DNA from: an uncultured Clostridia bacterium
GTDB lineage: Bacteria > Bacillota > Clostridia > TANB77 > CAG-508
Direction of reading: 5' to 3'
Length of the DNA stretch: 64,000 nucleotides
Assembly (NCBI GenBank): GCA_944388045.1
Contig: CALXHG010000008.1
Location: 1-64,000 of the forward strand
Position 1 is the first letter of the stretch; the number at the start of each line of letters is the position of its first letter. The notes under the pieces were generated by a model. The model worked only from the letters and a program-made list of their open reading frames with translations, ran no database searches and had not been told where the DNA came from. Below are positions 18,771 to 28,122 of this stretch, in pieces. Position numbers and translations under genes: made by a program.

Positions 18771-19718
18771 AAAAAAAGTTCTTACTATACAAGGAATATT
18801 AAGTATTAAAAAATTTTCTATATAGTATTTAAAATTTTCATTTTTATATAATTTATGAAATAATAGCCAGTTCTTAAAGTTTATATTTTTCTTTTTACTT
18901 AACATTTTATAATAATTATAAGATTTTTCATTTAATTTTTTTAATTCATCTGTAAAAATCTTTGGATTTTGTACATATGTTCCAAATATTCCCAATTTCA
19001 CATCTATAAAATGATTTCTTATTTCATCAAATTTGTTAAATTTATCTATTGTATGTTTTGCCCCTACTTGGTTGTCTCCATGTTGCCTATATTTTATTAA
19101 TGGTTCTTCTAAATAACTTACCTTTCCATTTATAGATACTGATAATGCTATCCAATGGTCATGAAATACATGTTTTGAATTTGTTGGTATATCTAATATC
19201 TTATTTAATTGTTCCTTTTTAGACATTATTGTACATCCTGTTACACAATTATATAAATAAGCTAATTTATATGTTCCCACTGTTTTTTTTATTTTTTTTG
19301 TTAAGTTCATTAATTTATCAAATGATTTGTTTACTTCATTTCCTTTTTCATCTACAACTAATAAGTCTGTAAAAACTAAGTCTGAGTTATTTTGTTTTAA
19401 AAATTTGTATGTTTTTTCTACCTTTTGAGGTAACCATATATCATCTTGATCTGATAGCATATAAATGTAATTTTCTACTTTTGTAAGTAGAAAATTAAAG
19501 TTTTTTAAGTATCCTAAATTTTGTTCTTGTAAATATACTTTTATTCTACTATCTTTTTTTTCATATTGTTTTATTATTTCTCTTGTTTGGTCTGTTGAAC
19601 AATCATCAGAAATTATTAATCTAATATTTTTATATGTTTGGTTTAATATACTTTCTATTTGCTCTCTTAAATATTTTTCACCATTATATGTTGCCATTAA
19701 TATATCTATTTGTTCCAT
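18750..19718 (-). CDS. GT2 glycosyltransferase, rhamnosyltransferase-like
   Basis: The 322-residue enzyme has DILMATYNGEKYL at the N terminus, ISDDCSTDQT near 37 and LSDQDDIWLP near 90 (catalytic metal motif). It continues with FHDHWIAL near 185 and KYRQHGDNQVG near 212, a signature of the rhamnosyltransferase-like GT2 subfamily. A C-terminal hydrophobic stretch may associate with the membrane. The ATG has AAAAGGA 12 nt upstream. It is probably co-transcribed with the ComEC-like gene, whose stop is 18 nt before its start. Its last codons fall in a repeat relic. Confidence 0.88.
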   Translation of the reverse strand: MEQIDILMATYNGEKYLREQIESILNQTYKNIRLIISDDCSTDQTREIIKQYEKKDSRIKVYLQEQNLGYLKNFNFLLTKVENYIYMLSDQDDIWLPQKVEKTYKFLKQNNSDLVFTDLLVVDEKGNEVNKSFDKLMNLTKKIKKTVGTYKLAYLYNCVTGCTIMSKKEQLNKILDIPTNSKHVFHDHWIALSVSINGKVSYLEEPLIKYRQHGDNQVGAKHTIDKFNKFDEIRNHFIDVKLGIFGTYVQNPKIFTDELKKLNEKSYNYYKMLSKKKNINFKNWLLFHKLYKNENFKYYIENFLILNIPCIVRTFFNNRKQH

Positions 19719-19736
19719 TTAAAATTTAATTCCTTT

Positions 19737-20639
19737 TTATTTTATTTCAATTACTTGGTTTCCATCTTTTCCTATATAATTTTTTTCTACATTTAAATTT
19801 TCTAACCATTTTCTTGTTTCAAATGTTTTCCATTCACCTGTATTTTCTCCGCTTCCTGCATCATTATTCCATAGCCATGTTGGTGTTGGCCATAAACAAA
19901 TTTGTGGATTTATTATTTTATACAATTCTTCTGTAGCTCCTGCCTGCCCATGATGTGCAACTTGTACTATATCACTTTTTAATTTTTCTTTTTGTGTTTT
20001 TATTAATTTTTCGCTACTTTGTGTTCCTGTATCTCCTAAAACTAAAAATGATGTCTTTCCTGTGTCAAATTTTATTACCATACTTTGTTCATTTCCAGCA
20101 TTTTCTGTAATTTCTGGATTTTTAATTCCTAATATTTCTGCTTTTATTCCATCTATTTGAATTATTTCATTAAGCTCTGGCTGATGCACATTTTCTTTTA
20201 TTTTTTCATTTTCTAATGTTTTAAAAACTTCTTTTGTAAACTCTATTCTTGAACTTTCGTGTTGTTCATACCAAGATAAATCATTTAATGAAACATATAT
20301 ATTATTTATTTGAATATTGGTGTTTTTTATAATTTCAACAAATGCTCCTAAATGGTCATCATGTAGATGTGTTAAAAACCAATAGTCAACAGTCCCTCCG
20401 TTCTCATTAATCTGATTTATAAGATTTTGTGTATTTTCTTTTAGCCCTCCATCTATTGCAATTAATTTATTGTTTTTAGTTTTTATTAAATATCCCATTG
20501 ATTGCCTATCTTCTATTTGTGCCAGTTGAATTATTTCTACTTGTTTATTATTTATTTTTATTATTCCTATTGTTGTAATACTTATAATAATAATTATTAG
20601 TACAAAATAGATTTTTTTATTTTTTATTTTATTTTCCAT
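19737..20639 (-). CDS. Membrane-anchored ComEC/Rec2-like metallo-beta-lactamase-fold hydrolase
   Basis: The roughly 300-residue protein has one N-terminal transmembrane helix (about 8-28) followed by an extracytoplasmic metallo-beta-lactamase domain. THLHDDHLG near 87 supplies the metal ligands, VLGDTG near 200 the bridging Asp, and VAHHGQAG near 225 the last His, as in the C-terminal domain of ComEC. There is no competence channel domain. Related free-standing proteins are hydrolases of unknown substrate; nuclease or phosphodiester hydrolase activity is an inference. The start follows AAGGA by 12 nt (an ATG abutting the site at 20651 is the alternative). The leader carries a small hairpin motif shared with the tetR gene. 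Confidence 0.75.
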   Translation of the reverse strand: MENKIKNKKIYFVLIIIIISITTIGIIKINNKQVEIIQLAQIEDRQSMGYLIKTKNNKLIAIDGGLKENTQNLINQINENGGTVDYWFLTHLHDDHLGAFVEIIKNTNIQINNIYVSLNDLSWYEQHESSRIEFTKEVFKTLENEKIKENVHQPELNEIIQIDGIKAEILGIKNPEITENAGNEQSMVIKFDTGKTSFLVLGDTGTQSSEKLIKTQKEKLKSDIVQVAHHGQAGATEELYKIINPQICLWPTPTWLWNNDAGSGENTGEWKTFETRKWLENLNVEKNYIGKDGNQVIEIK

Positions 20640-20684
20640 ATTTAATTTCATTCCTTCCTATAGGCATAAATCTGGTTGGAAAAA
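20640..20684 (-). promoter_or_regulatory. Leader hairpin motif with ATTTATGCCTA loop, copy 1
   Basis: On the minus strand TTTCC, AACCAGATTTATGCCTATA and GGAAGG form a small hairpin whose 3' arm is the ribosome-binding site. A related element precedes the tetR gene (61911-61944), with TTTC/GAAA replacing TTCC/GGAA and the loop ATTTATGCCTA kept. With only two copies this is tentative. Confidence 0.35.
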
Positions 20685-20768
20685 AATTAAATTTGGAATT
20701 ATAATTATTTTTCAACCTTAATTCTTTCCTAAGTACAAATATAGTCAGAAAAGAAATATTTTTATTTA

Positions 20769-22058
20769 CTATTCTTTTATAATATTAATTTTAGGATCAA
20801 TTCTTAATAATCCAACACAGTCTTTACTAGATAAAATTTCTATTAATAATGCTTCATATTTCCTGTTTAATACTTCTAATTCTCCATTTGCATTAATATG
20901 TGTGCAACTAAATGAAAGTGTATACTTATTTGGGGCTATTGGTAATTTTTGTATAAATTCTGTTGTTACTATATCACCTTTTTTAAATTTCCCTGGATAT
21001 ATTTTTTCTAACATAGTATTTGTTCCAACAATCTCTATTCCATTAAAATTTTTTATAGTCATTGTAAATATTGGATTATCTACATCTTTATTAAACCTTA
21101 CTTTTGATTTTAATTTTATTATTTTATCATTGTCTATTGCATTTAAATAATTATCTTTTTCATCAAAGATGCCGTAGTCAATTACTTCTGCATCAAGATT
21201 GCCATATTCTATTAAATTAGGATTTTCATTAAAATGTGATTTCCATGTACTTGTGTCTTTTTGTTTGTTATTTTTCTTTTCTTTTTTATCTTCTTGCTTT
21301 TTTTCTTTGTTACTTGTTTTTGGCATATTTCCTGTTATAATTTTTTTATATAATTCTACTCCCTCTTTTACATCTCCATCAAAAATTTTTGTTCCTTCAG
21401 ATAATATTATTGTTCTTGTACAATTTTTTAATATATCAGATACATTATGTGTTACAAATAATATTGTTTTTCCTTGTGATTTAAATTCTTCGAATTTTTT
21501 GAAACATTTTAATTGAAATGCCATATCTCCAACTGATAAAACTTCATCAACTATTAATATTTCTGGATTTACATTTATTGCACAAGAAAATGCAAGTCTT
21601 GCAAACATTCCTGATGAATATGTTTTTACTGGTTGGTATAGATGGTCTCCTATGTCTGCAAAGTCTATTATTTTTTGCTTGCTATTTTCTATTTCTTCTC
21701 TTGTTAGTCCCATTACTTGCCCATGTTGATATATATTTTCTTCTCCAGTTAAATCCATATTAAATGCTGTTCCTAATTCAAGTAATGAACTTATTTTTCC
21801 ATTTACTTTTATTGTTCCAGATGTAGGTACAACAACTCCTGTTATCATTTTTAAAAGTGTAGATTTTCCTGCTCCGTTTTTTCCTAATATTCCAACAACT
21901 TCTCCTTTTTTTACATTTAAATTTAAATGGTTCATTGCTGTAAAGTCTGTATGTCTTTGCACTTTTGGAAACATAATTTCTACTAATCTATCTTTTTTCT
22001 GTTTATACATTTTATATTTTTTGACTAAATCTTGTATTTCAATAACGTTTTCTTCCAT
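20769..22058 (-). CDS. wzt: Polysaccharide/teichoic acid ABC exporter, ATP-binding subunit (Wzt/TagH type)
   Basis: The 429-residue protein couples ATP hydrolysis to export of a completed lipid-linked glycan through the permease encoded upstream. It has Walker A GKNGAGKST near 60, a YSSGM signature near 148, Walker B ILIVDE near 170 and the H-loop THN near 203. A Lys/Glu-rich linker (about 250-275) leads to a C-terminal domain of about 150 residues of the Wzt type, which in O-antigen exporters recognises the modified chain end. The presence of this domain suggests that chain termination and export are coupled. The ATG has AAAGGA 12 nt upstream. Confidence 0.92.
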   Translation of the reverse strand: MEENVIEIQDLVKKYKMYKQKKDRLVEIMFPKVQRHTDFTAMNHLNLNVKKGEVVGILGKNGAGKSTLLKMITGVVVPTSGTIKVNGKISSLLELGTAFNMDLTGEENIYQHGQVMGLTREEIENSKQKIIDFADIGDHLYQPVKTYSSGMFARLAFSCAINVNPEILIVDEVLSVGDMAFQLKCFKKFEEFKSQGKTILFVTHNVSDILKNCTRTIILSEGTKIFDGDVKEGVELYKKIITGNMPKTSNKEKKQEDKKEKKNNKQKDTSTWKSHFNENPNLIEYGNLDAEVIDYGIFDEKDNYLNAIDNDKIIKLKSKVRFNKDVDNPIFTMTIKNFNGIEIVGTNTMLEKIYPGKFKKGDIVTTEFIQKLPIAPNKYTLSFSCTHINANGELEVLNRKYEALLIEILSSKDCVGLLRIDPKINIIKE

Positions 22059-22214
22059 TAAAATAGAGTTCCTTTCTCGTTCTTCTTTATTGAATATTCT
22101 CCTTTTATTTTAAAAATTTATAAATAATTTGAAATATTAAAATTACTTTATTTTCATTTTGATTAAATAGTTTTTATTTTAAATTATATAATTATATATC
22201 TTTAATTAAATTTA

Positions 22215-23006
22215 TTATAATACATCAGCAAAGTCTTTTTTAGTCCTTTTAAATATTGCATTTCCCCATATAAATAATATTATTGTTATTGCCCAAAATA
22301 CTATTGTAAATAATCCATGGTTTGCAAAAATAATATTTTCTCCTATAAATGCTTGTCTAAAAGATGTTACTAGATATGTAAATGGTACACATTGCATTAG
22401 TTTTAATATTGTTTGATGTTCTGCTAACATTCCTAAATTCCATACTACAGGTGTAAACCAGAAAAATAATTGCATTGCTATTGATAATAAATTCGAAAAG
22501 TCTGGTAATACTGTTGTAATTGCTGATGTAAATCTAGTAAATGCTACTACAAAACAATAAAATGCAAATATTACATATATTAATATTAAAATATTTGGTA
22601 TATATCCATATACTACACAAATCCCTACAGCAATTGCTACTAAAAATAATCCTACAAAACTTGATGCTACAATTGATATTGTTGGTATTATATTTACAGG
22701 AAACACTACCTTTTTTACTAAATAACTATATTGTCTAATTGAATTACTTGCAGACATGATACTATCATTTAACCATTGCCACATTGTCATTCCTGGAAAA
22801 AACCATACTGCATATGGATATTCTCCACTGCTTCCTGTTTTTAGTATAAATTGGAATACAATGGCATATGTTATCATAAATATAAATGGTTGTAAAAATC
22901 CCCATATTGTTCCTAAACTTGTACTTGCAAATCTATTTTTAAAATCGTTTTTTCCTAATTGCCATATTAATTTTCTATTTTTTATAATATCTTTGAAAAA
23001 TTCCAT
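22215..23006 (-). CDS. wzm: Polysaccharide/teichoic acid ABC exporter, permease subunit (Wzm/TagG type)
   Basis: The 263-residue ABC-2 permease has six hydrophobic helices and the family features FKNRFASTSLGTIWGFLQP near residue 20-38 and WFTPVVWN near 180. It forms the transmembrane half of the exporter with the ATPase encoded 156 bp downstream on the same strand. AAGGAG lies 5 nt before the ATG. Two copies of the GGGGTCGGTCCC repeat lie just upstream of the start, followed by a copy of the long dispersed repeat. Confidence 0.92.
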   Translation of the reverse strand: MEFFKDIIKNRKLIWQLGKNDFKNRFASTSLGTIWGFLQPFIFMITYAIVFQFILKTGSSGEYPYAVWFFPGMTMWQWLNDSIMSASNSIRQYSYLVKKVVFPVNIIPTISIVASSFVGLFLVAIAVGICVVYGYIPNILILIYVIFAFYCFVVAFTRFTSAITTVLPDFSNLLSIAMQLFFWFTPVVWNLGMLAEHQTILKLMQCVPFTYLVTSFRQAFIGENIIFANHGLFTIVFWAITIILFIWGNAIFKRTKKDFADVL

Positions 23007-23028
23007 ACTTACTCCTTGTTGATTTGTT

Positions 23029-23062
23029 GGGGTCGGTCCCTTTTTACGTTGGGGTCGGTCCC
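23029..23062 (-). repeat. Pair of GGGACCGACCCC repeat units
   Basis: GGGGTCGGTCCC occurs at 23029-23040 and 23051-23062, 22 bp apart and followed by T runs. On the minus strand these are the same unit and spacing as the 12-copy array at 47736-47983. They lie 22-55 bp upstream of the wzm start. Confidence 0.8.
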
Positions 23063-23195
23063 TTTTTAACCCATTTTTCTTCTTCTTTATTCGTATTACA
23101 TTCTATCTTTAAATTGCCTATTTGTCAAGAAATTTAAAGAAGTTTAAGGTTATTGTATTATTTTATTTTCGAGATTCAACTAGCATAAATTTTCA

Positions 23196-23411
23196 GAACA
23201 ATAGCGGACTTTTTCATTTTATATATTCATAACATTTTAAAGTCCGCGTCATTGTTCGTGCGCCAAATTTTACAAAGTAAAATTTGTGTGCATCCGTTTG
23301 AGCGAAGCTCTTTTATTGAATAGGAAAAAGCGATTTTTCTTTTGAAAATAAAATTTTATTTTCACTTTAAGTTGCGAAAACTAAAGTTTCATATTGTTTC
23401 CTATTCAATAA
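23196..23411. repeat. Full-length copy A of the dispersed structured intergenic repeat
   Basis: This 216-bp element consists of three inverted repeats in a row. GAACAATAGCGGACTTT (23196-23212) pairs with 23239-23257; AAATTTTAC/GTAAAATTT follows; the terminal arms are TTATTGAATAGGAAA (23313-23327) and TTTCCTATTCAATAA (23397-23411), enclosing ACTTTAAGTT..AACTAAAGT. It matches copy B at 52433-52667 closely on the same strand, including GTGCATCCGTTTGAGCGAAG. It has no ORF of its own. The 508-bp gap between wzm and the next gene holds this element, the repeat pair and a terminator. Confidence 0.85.
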
Positions 23412-23413
23412 AA

Positions 23414-23497
23414 AATGAATCTTTAATATTAAACATTTCTTAATTGATTTAATTAATAATTAGAATTCAATCAAAAGTTTAATATTTAAGATTCATT
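23414..23497 (-). terminator. Long hairpin after the 248-residue membrane protein gene
   Basis: AATGAATCTTTAATATTAAAC (in two parts AATGAATCTT and TAATATTAAAC, 23414-23434) pairs with the 21-nt arm at 23477-23497 with one mismatch. It lies directly downstream of the stop at 23515, on the minus strand, and adjoins the repeat element. Confidence 0.6.
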
Positions 23498-23514
23498 TAA
23501 AATTACAATTTTAA

Positions 23515-24261
23515 CTAATCTTCTTTTAGTATTCTAAATAAACTTTCATATATTTCTTTTTTATCTAAGTGATTATCATTATTTTCTGCTAAATATATTA
23601 TCATTTTATTTTCATCTGTTAAATATGAATAAGTTTGATATTTGTCTAATTCCTCATATGGATTATCAAAAATTTCTCCTGTTATTGCATCAATATAATA
23701 CATTGTTCCACAAATTCCTATAATACATTGTTTTTCTCCATTTATAATCTGATTTAATATCATATCATTTTCACTTTCAACATATTCAACAATTTTTAAA
23801 TATCCATTATCTGATATTTCGTATTTTGATTTTAATATACTATTTAAGTCATTTAAAATTTTCTCTCTACTTTCTGGTTCAATCCAAATTCCATTTTCTT
23901 TTGGATATTGTTCATTATATATTTGGGATGATTCTTCAAATGTTGGTTTTGATTTTTTTATAAGTCCTGCAAAGGCAACTTTAAAATCTTCGCTTGCTTT
24001 TATTACTAATACTTTTCTTCCATCATATTCTGTTTGAATTTCATATAAATCAGAATTGCCTTCCATTTTATATTCTTCTTTTAAATCATCAATTGTTGCA
24101 TCTTCATCATACATTACTGATTCACTTTGTAAATTATTTAAATCTAATTCAATTGTTGTTTCTGTCATTTGACTACGTTTTTTTAATAGATATGTAATTT
24201 CAAAAATTATAAAACCAATAACTAATATAATTAATATTATTTCTATTATTATCTTTTTCAT
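23515..24261 (-). CDS. Membrane-anchored protein of unknown function, controlled by 5'-leader motif
   Basis: The 248-residue product has one N-terminal transmembrane helix (about 3-25, IIIEIILIILVIGFIIFEITYLL) and an acidic extracytoplasmic remainder. A stretch ITGEIFDNPYEEL near 203 resembles the PepSY-like 'D..TG.I' strand, but I cannot assign a family. The ATG follows AAGGA by about 10 nt. The leader carries the second copy of the four-member 5' motif, with an extra hairpin in the middle, so the gene is probably regulated with the other carriers of that motif (GT2 gene, HPr, gerAB). Confidence 0.7.
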   Translation of the reverse strand: MKKIIIEIILIILVIGFIIFEITYLLKKRSQMTETTIELDLNNLQSESVMYDEDATIDDLKEEYKMEGNSDLYEIQTEYDGRKVLVIKASEDFKVAFAGLIKKSKPTFEESSQIYNEQYPKENGIWIEPESREKILNDLNSILKSKYEISDNGYLKIVEYVESENDMILNQIINGEKQCIIGICGTMYYIDAITGEIFDNPYEELDKYQTYSYLTDENKMIIYLAENNDNHLDKKEIYESLFRILKED

Positions 24262-24271
24262 TTAATTTTTT

Positions 24272-24355
24272 TCCTTGTATAAAATATTTAGGTTTTTATA
24301 TACATTTCTGAGAAAATATTTTCTTGTATTGATAAAAGGATAAACCTATAAACCT
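24272..24355 (-). promoter_or_regulatory. 5'-leader motif copy 2 with inserted hairpin arm
   Basis: On the minus strand AGGTTTATAGG, TTTATCCTTTT, then a 38-nt insertion with its own palindrome (AGAAAATATTTTCT), then AAAAACCTAAATATT, 13 nt from ACCT to AAGGA. The outer stem AGGTTT/AAACCT and the inner AGG/CCT are kept. TCCTT of the inner arm could pair with AAGGA of the ribosome-binding site. Confidence 0.55.
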
Positions 24356-24373
24356 TTTTAATTAATTATAATG

Positions 24374-27300
24374 TTACATACCTCTTAAAAAATTTAATGT
24401 TGCTGTTATATATTTTTCTGGTAATTTCATACTTAATGCTTCTGCCATACTATTTGCTAATGGTAATTCAACTAAAGCAACTTTTGCACCAATATTTAAT
24501 CTAGCCCAAGATATAATATATTGTGAACCATATCTTCCATATCCAGTTGTTCTGCAAGAAGGATATTGTTCTTTATAATATTTGCATACACTTTCATCTC
24601 CTATTAATTGGTTTTCCCATCCATGAAAATCAATTAATACATTTTGACCAACATTTGTTTTATGTGCTAATATAAAATCTCTTAAATATTCTGCTTCATA
24701 TGCTTGGAATCCTTCTGTTCCATTATAATTTCTATCTGAAGTAAATCTCTCATATTCTGTTCCTGTTTGCCAACATCTATTTATATCTATTCCTTTTCCA
24801 ACTTTACTATATAAAGTCGTTCTTCCTGGTCCATTTTTAGATTGTCCTAATCTTCTACCATCTGGATTTACTTCTGGAAAAATATAAATAGTCCATTTTT
24901 CTGCTATTGAATAATCTTGGTCTTTGATTAATCTATCATAAAAATCATTTGCTGTTTTTACTAAAATTTCTCCATCTCTATCCCAAGAATCTTCATATCC
25001 ATGAACACAAAATGTTGCAAATAATACATTTGGACCATCTCCATATTTATAGCATATTAATTCAGAACCTCCACTTACACCATGTAAATAAGCTCCACTA
25101 TATCCATATTTAATTGTTTCTCTTTCTATTTTTCCTAAATAAACTATATTTTGGCTTTGTTCATGAATTACTTCATTTGTTTCATTTGAATATACTTGAA
25201 TTGTAATATTGTGTGTTCCTTTACCATAAGAATTTAAATCTACTGTTGTTTTAAATTCTGGTTTTGGATTTTCTTTGATTGTTCCATATCCTTTTATTGC
25301 ACTTATTACATCTGGTCTTTCATTATATTGTATATTTCCTATTTCTTTTCCATCTATTTTTATTATAACTTTTTTATTAGCTAATTCAGACATTACCCAG
25401 CCTCTAATTGTTATTACACTTTCTCTGGTTGATGATTTTGCTGGGTCATCAATATAAGAACTTGTTTGATATTTTTTAACAGAAAAAGTTTTTGTTATAC
25501 TTACTTGTGTTTCTTCATTATTAACTACTGAAACTATTTTTAAAGTATGTTTTCCATCTTTTATTTTTGTAGTATCTATAGTTGCTTCAAATCCTGGTGT
25601 TGGATTTTCTTTAATTGTGCCATATCCTTTTATTGCATTTATTACATCTGGTCTTGCTTGTCTAGTAATATTAACATCATTTATTTTTTGATTATCTATA
25701 TATATATTTATTTTTGCATTTTTTTCAGTTGACATTACCCAACCTTTTATAAATAATGATTTTGAAACTTCATCATTATTTATAGGAAAATCTACACATA
25801 GTTTTGTTGTATATTTATCTAATATAAATTTTCGTTCTTGTGTTTTTATTATTTTTCCTTCTCCTGATAAAACATCAATTTTTAATGTATGTGTACCATT
25901 AGAAAGTTTCGATAAATCTATATCAAATTTAAAACCTGGAGTTGGATTTTCTTTTTTTGTTCCTGTATCTTTTATAGCTTCTAATACATCATTTCTTTGT
26001 AGTCTAACTAAATTATTAAAATTTTGTTGTTTTCCATCTATATATGCTTTTATACTTGTATTTTTATCATTTGACATTACCCAACCAACTACATTTAATG
26101 TTTTTCCAACAATATCAATTTTTGTTGAAGGTTTATCAATACAAATTTTTGCTCTGCTTTCTTCTAAAGTAAAATTTGTAGAATGTTCTGCAATTACATT
26201 TCCTTCTCTAGAAAATGCTTTTAATGTTAATTTATGTTTTCCTTTGCTTATTTTACTTGAGTCTATATTACATATTATCCCTGGCTGTTTATTTATTTCT
26301 GTATTATATTCCTTATAAAAATCTAATACATCATTCCTTTTTATTCTTATAAAATTTATATCTTTTTGTTCAACATCATCTAAATATAATTTATATGTAG
26401 ATTTTTCATCATTTGATATAAACCATCCTTCAAAGACAAAGTCTCCTGCTAATGAACTTTTTGGATAGTCTATCCAGGTTTTTGCATGATATTTTTCTAT
26501 AACAATATTTTTTACATATTCTTTTAATATCTTTCCTTCTTTTGAAAGTACTTGGATTTTTAAAATATGATTTCCATCTTTAATATTCGCATTATTCATT
26601 ACACATTCGAAACCAGGTTGTGGATTTTCTCTTTTGCTTCCACTATCTTGTATTTTATCTAATACATCTTGTCTATTTAATCTTTTTATTTGATTTTGTG
26701 TTTGTTCTTTATCATCTATAAATATTTTTATTTGTGTATTAGGTATATTTGCCATTACCCAACCTTTTAATACATAATTACTTCCAATAACATTATTTTG
26801 TTCTAATGGAGAATCTACACATATTTTTGCACTTTCATCTTGGTATGTAAAATATGTTTGATAATTTGCAATAGTTTTATTTTCTCTTGATATTACTCTT
26901 AATGATAATTTATGCTTTCCTTTTGTTAATTTTGAACTATCTAATGAAAAAATAATACCTGGTTGCTTATTTTGTTCTTCTGTTCCATAATCTTTTATCT
27001 GAGTTAAAACATCATTTCTAGATTTTCTTGTTGTTGAAAGAATATCTGCTTCTTTATCATCTATATATAGTTTTACTTTTGATTGTGTATCATTTGTCAT
27101 TACCCATCCTTCAACATTAATACTTCCTCCAAGAAAAGTATTTTGGGGATAATCTATCCATGTTTTTGCTTTGTATTTTTGAATTGTAATATTATCTGTA
27201 TATTGTCCAATTGTTTTTCCGTTTTCTGATAAAACAACTATTTTTAATGGATATGTTCCATCAACATAATTTGAACAATTAATTATATACTCAAATCCAG

Positions 27301-27961
27301 GGTTTGGATTTTCTACATTACTTCCATAACCTTTTATTTGATCTAATACATCTTTTCTTGAAACTCTTTTTATTTGCTCTTGAGGTTGTTCTTGATTATT
27401 TATATAAATCTTTATTTTTGAATTTGCAGTATTAGCCATCACCCATCCTCTTAATGTATAATTTCCACTAAAAGCATTATTAGTACCTAATGGTGTGTCT
27501 ACCCATATTAATGAATTTTCATTATCATAAATAAGTTCTTTATTAAATTCTGCAATTTCCTTATTTTCTCTTGAAAATACTTTTATTGAAACTGTATGTT
27601 TTCCTTTTGATAAGTTTGTACAATTTAAAGTTAATCTAATTCCTGGTTGTTTATTTTGTTCAATTGTTCCATAGCCTGTTATTTGCTCTAATACATCATA
27701 TCTTTCTTTTCTTATTAATGATAGTATTTCTGCTTCTTTACCATCTATATATGCTTTTATTTTTGAATTACTATCATTTGTCATTACCCATCCGTCTATA
27801 ACAATATTTCCTCCAACATTACTTCCTGTTGGATTATCAATATATGTTTTTGCAACATAATTTGATTCATTATTTTGTGCATTTGCAAAAACTATACCAA
27901 AAAATGATATTAATACTATTGCAGTAAAAATAAAAATTAACTTTTTATTAATTATTTTCAT
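24374..27961 (-). CDS. Secreted M14 zinc carboxypeptidase with eight N-terminal repeat domains
   Basis: The 1195-residue protein has a signal peptide (about 1-28, ending FANAQ) and eight repeats of about 110-116 residues, each with GWVM near its start and DVL..IKGYGT..ENP.PGF in the middle. A C-terminal M14-type domain (about 960-1195) follows, with HGYED (zinc His and Glu), INRCW, the third ligand in IDFHGW, and the catalytic Glu in LVELP. Repeats alternate between two subtypes ('NKQPGI' and 'NPQPGF'). The repeats look like beta-rich wall-binding or spacer modules. The enzyme probably trims peptidoglycan stem peptides or other surface peptides. It lies in the glycan cluster with AAAGGA 7 nt before the ATG. 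Confidence 0.9.
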   Translation of the reverse strand: MKIINKKLIFIFTAIVLISFFGIVFANAQNNESNYVAKTYIDNPTGSNVGGNIVIDGWVMTNDSNSKIKAYIDGKEAEILSLIRKERYDVLEQITGYGTIEQNKQPGIRLTLNCTNLSKGKHTVSIKVFSRENKEIAEFNKELIYDNENSLIWVDTPLGTNNAFSGNYTLRGWVMANTANSKIKIYINNQEQPQEQIKRVSRKDVLDQIKGYGSNVENPNPGFEYIINCSNYVDGTYPLKIVVLSENGKTIGQYTDNITIQKYKAKTWIDYPQNTFLGGSINVEGWVMTNDTQSKVKLYIDDKEADILSTTRKSRNDVLTQIKDYGTEEQNKQPGIIFSLDSSKLTKGKHKLSLRVISRENKTIANYQTYFTYQDESAKICVDSPLEQNNVIGSNYVLKGWVMANIPNTQIKIFIDDKEQTQNQIKRLNRQDVLDKIQDSGSKRENPQPGFECVMNNANIKDGNHILKIQVLSKEGKILKEYVKNIVIEKYHAKTWIDYPKSSLAGDFVFEGWFISNDEKSTYKLYLDDVEQKDINFIRIKRNDVLDFYKEYNTEINKQPGIICNIDSSKISKGKHKLTLKAFSREGNVIAEHSTNFTLEESRAKICIDKPSTKIDIVGKTLNVVGWVMSNDKNTSIKAYIDGKQQNFNNLVRLQRNDVLEAIKDTGTKKENPTPGFKFDIDLSKLSNGTHTLKIDVLSGEGKIIKTQERKFILDKYTTKLCVDFPINNDEVSKSLFIKGWVMSTEKNAKINIYIDNQKINDVNITRQARPDVINAIKGYGTIKENPTPGFEATIDTTKIKDGKHTLKIVSVVNNEETQVSITKTFSVKKYQTSSYIDDPAKSSTRESVITIRGWVMSELANKKVIIKIDGKEIGNIQYNERPDVISAIKGYGTIKENPKPEFKTTVDLNSYGKGTHNITIQVYSNETNEVIHEQSQNIVYLGKIERETIKYGYSGAYLHGVSGGSELICYKYGDGPNVLFATFCVHGYEDSWDRDGEILVKTANDFYDRLIKDQDYSIAEKWTIYIFPEVNPDGRRLGQSKNGPGRTTLYSKVGKGIDINRCWQTGTEYERFTSDRNYNGTEGFQAYEAEYLRDFILAHKTNVGQNVLIDFHGWENQLIGDESVCKYYKEQYPSCRTTGYGRYGSQYIISWARLNIGAKVALVELPLANSMAEALSMKLPEKYITATLNFLRGM

Positions 27962-28122
27962 TTACTTTTCCTTTCTTTCTTATGTATTTTAACTTATTAC
28001 AAGTTTAAATTAATTAACACAAAAAAATATTTTTATTTGTGTTTTCTATTATTAGATACATTTTATTTATAAAAAAGTTTCAATTTTTTTATTTTTATTT
28101 TAATTTTTTATTTAAAACTGAA

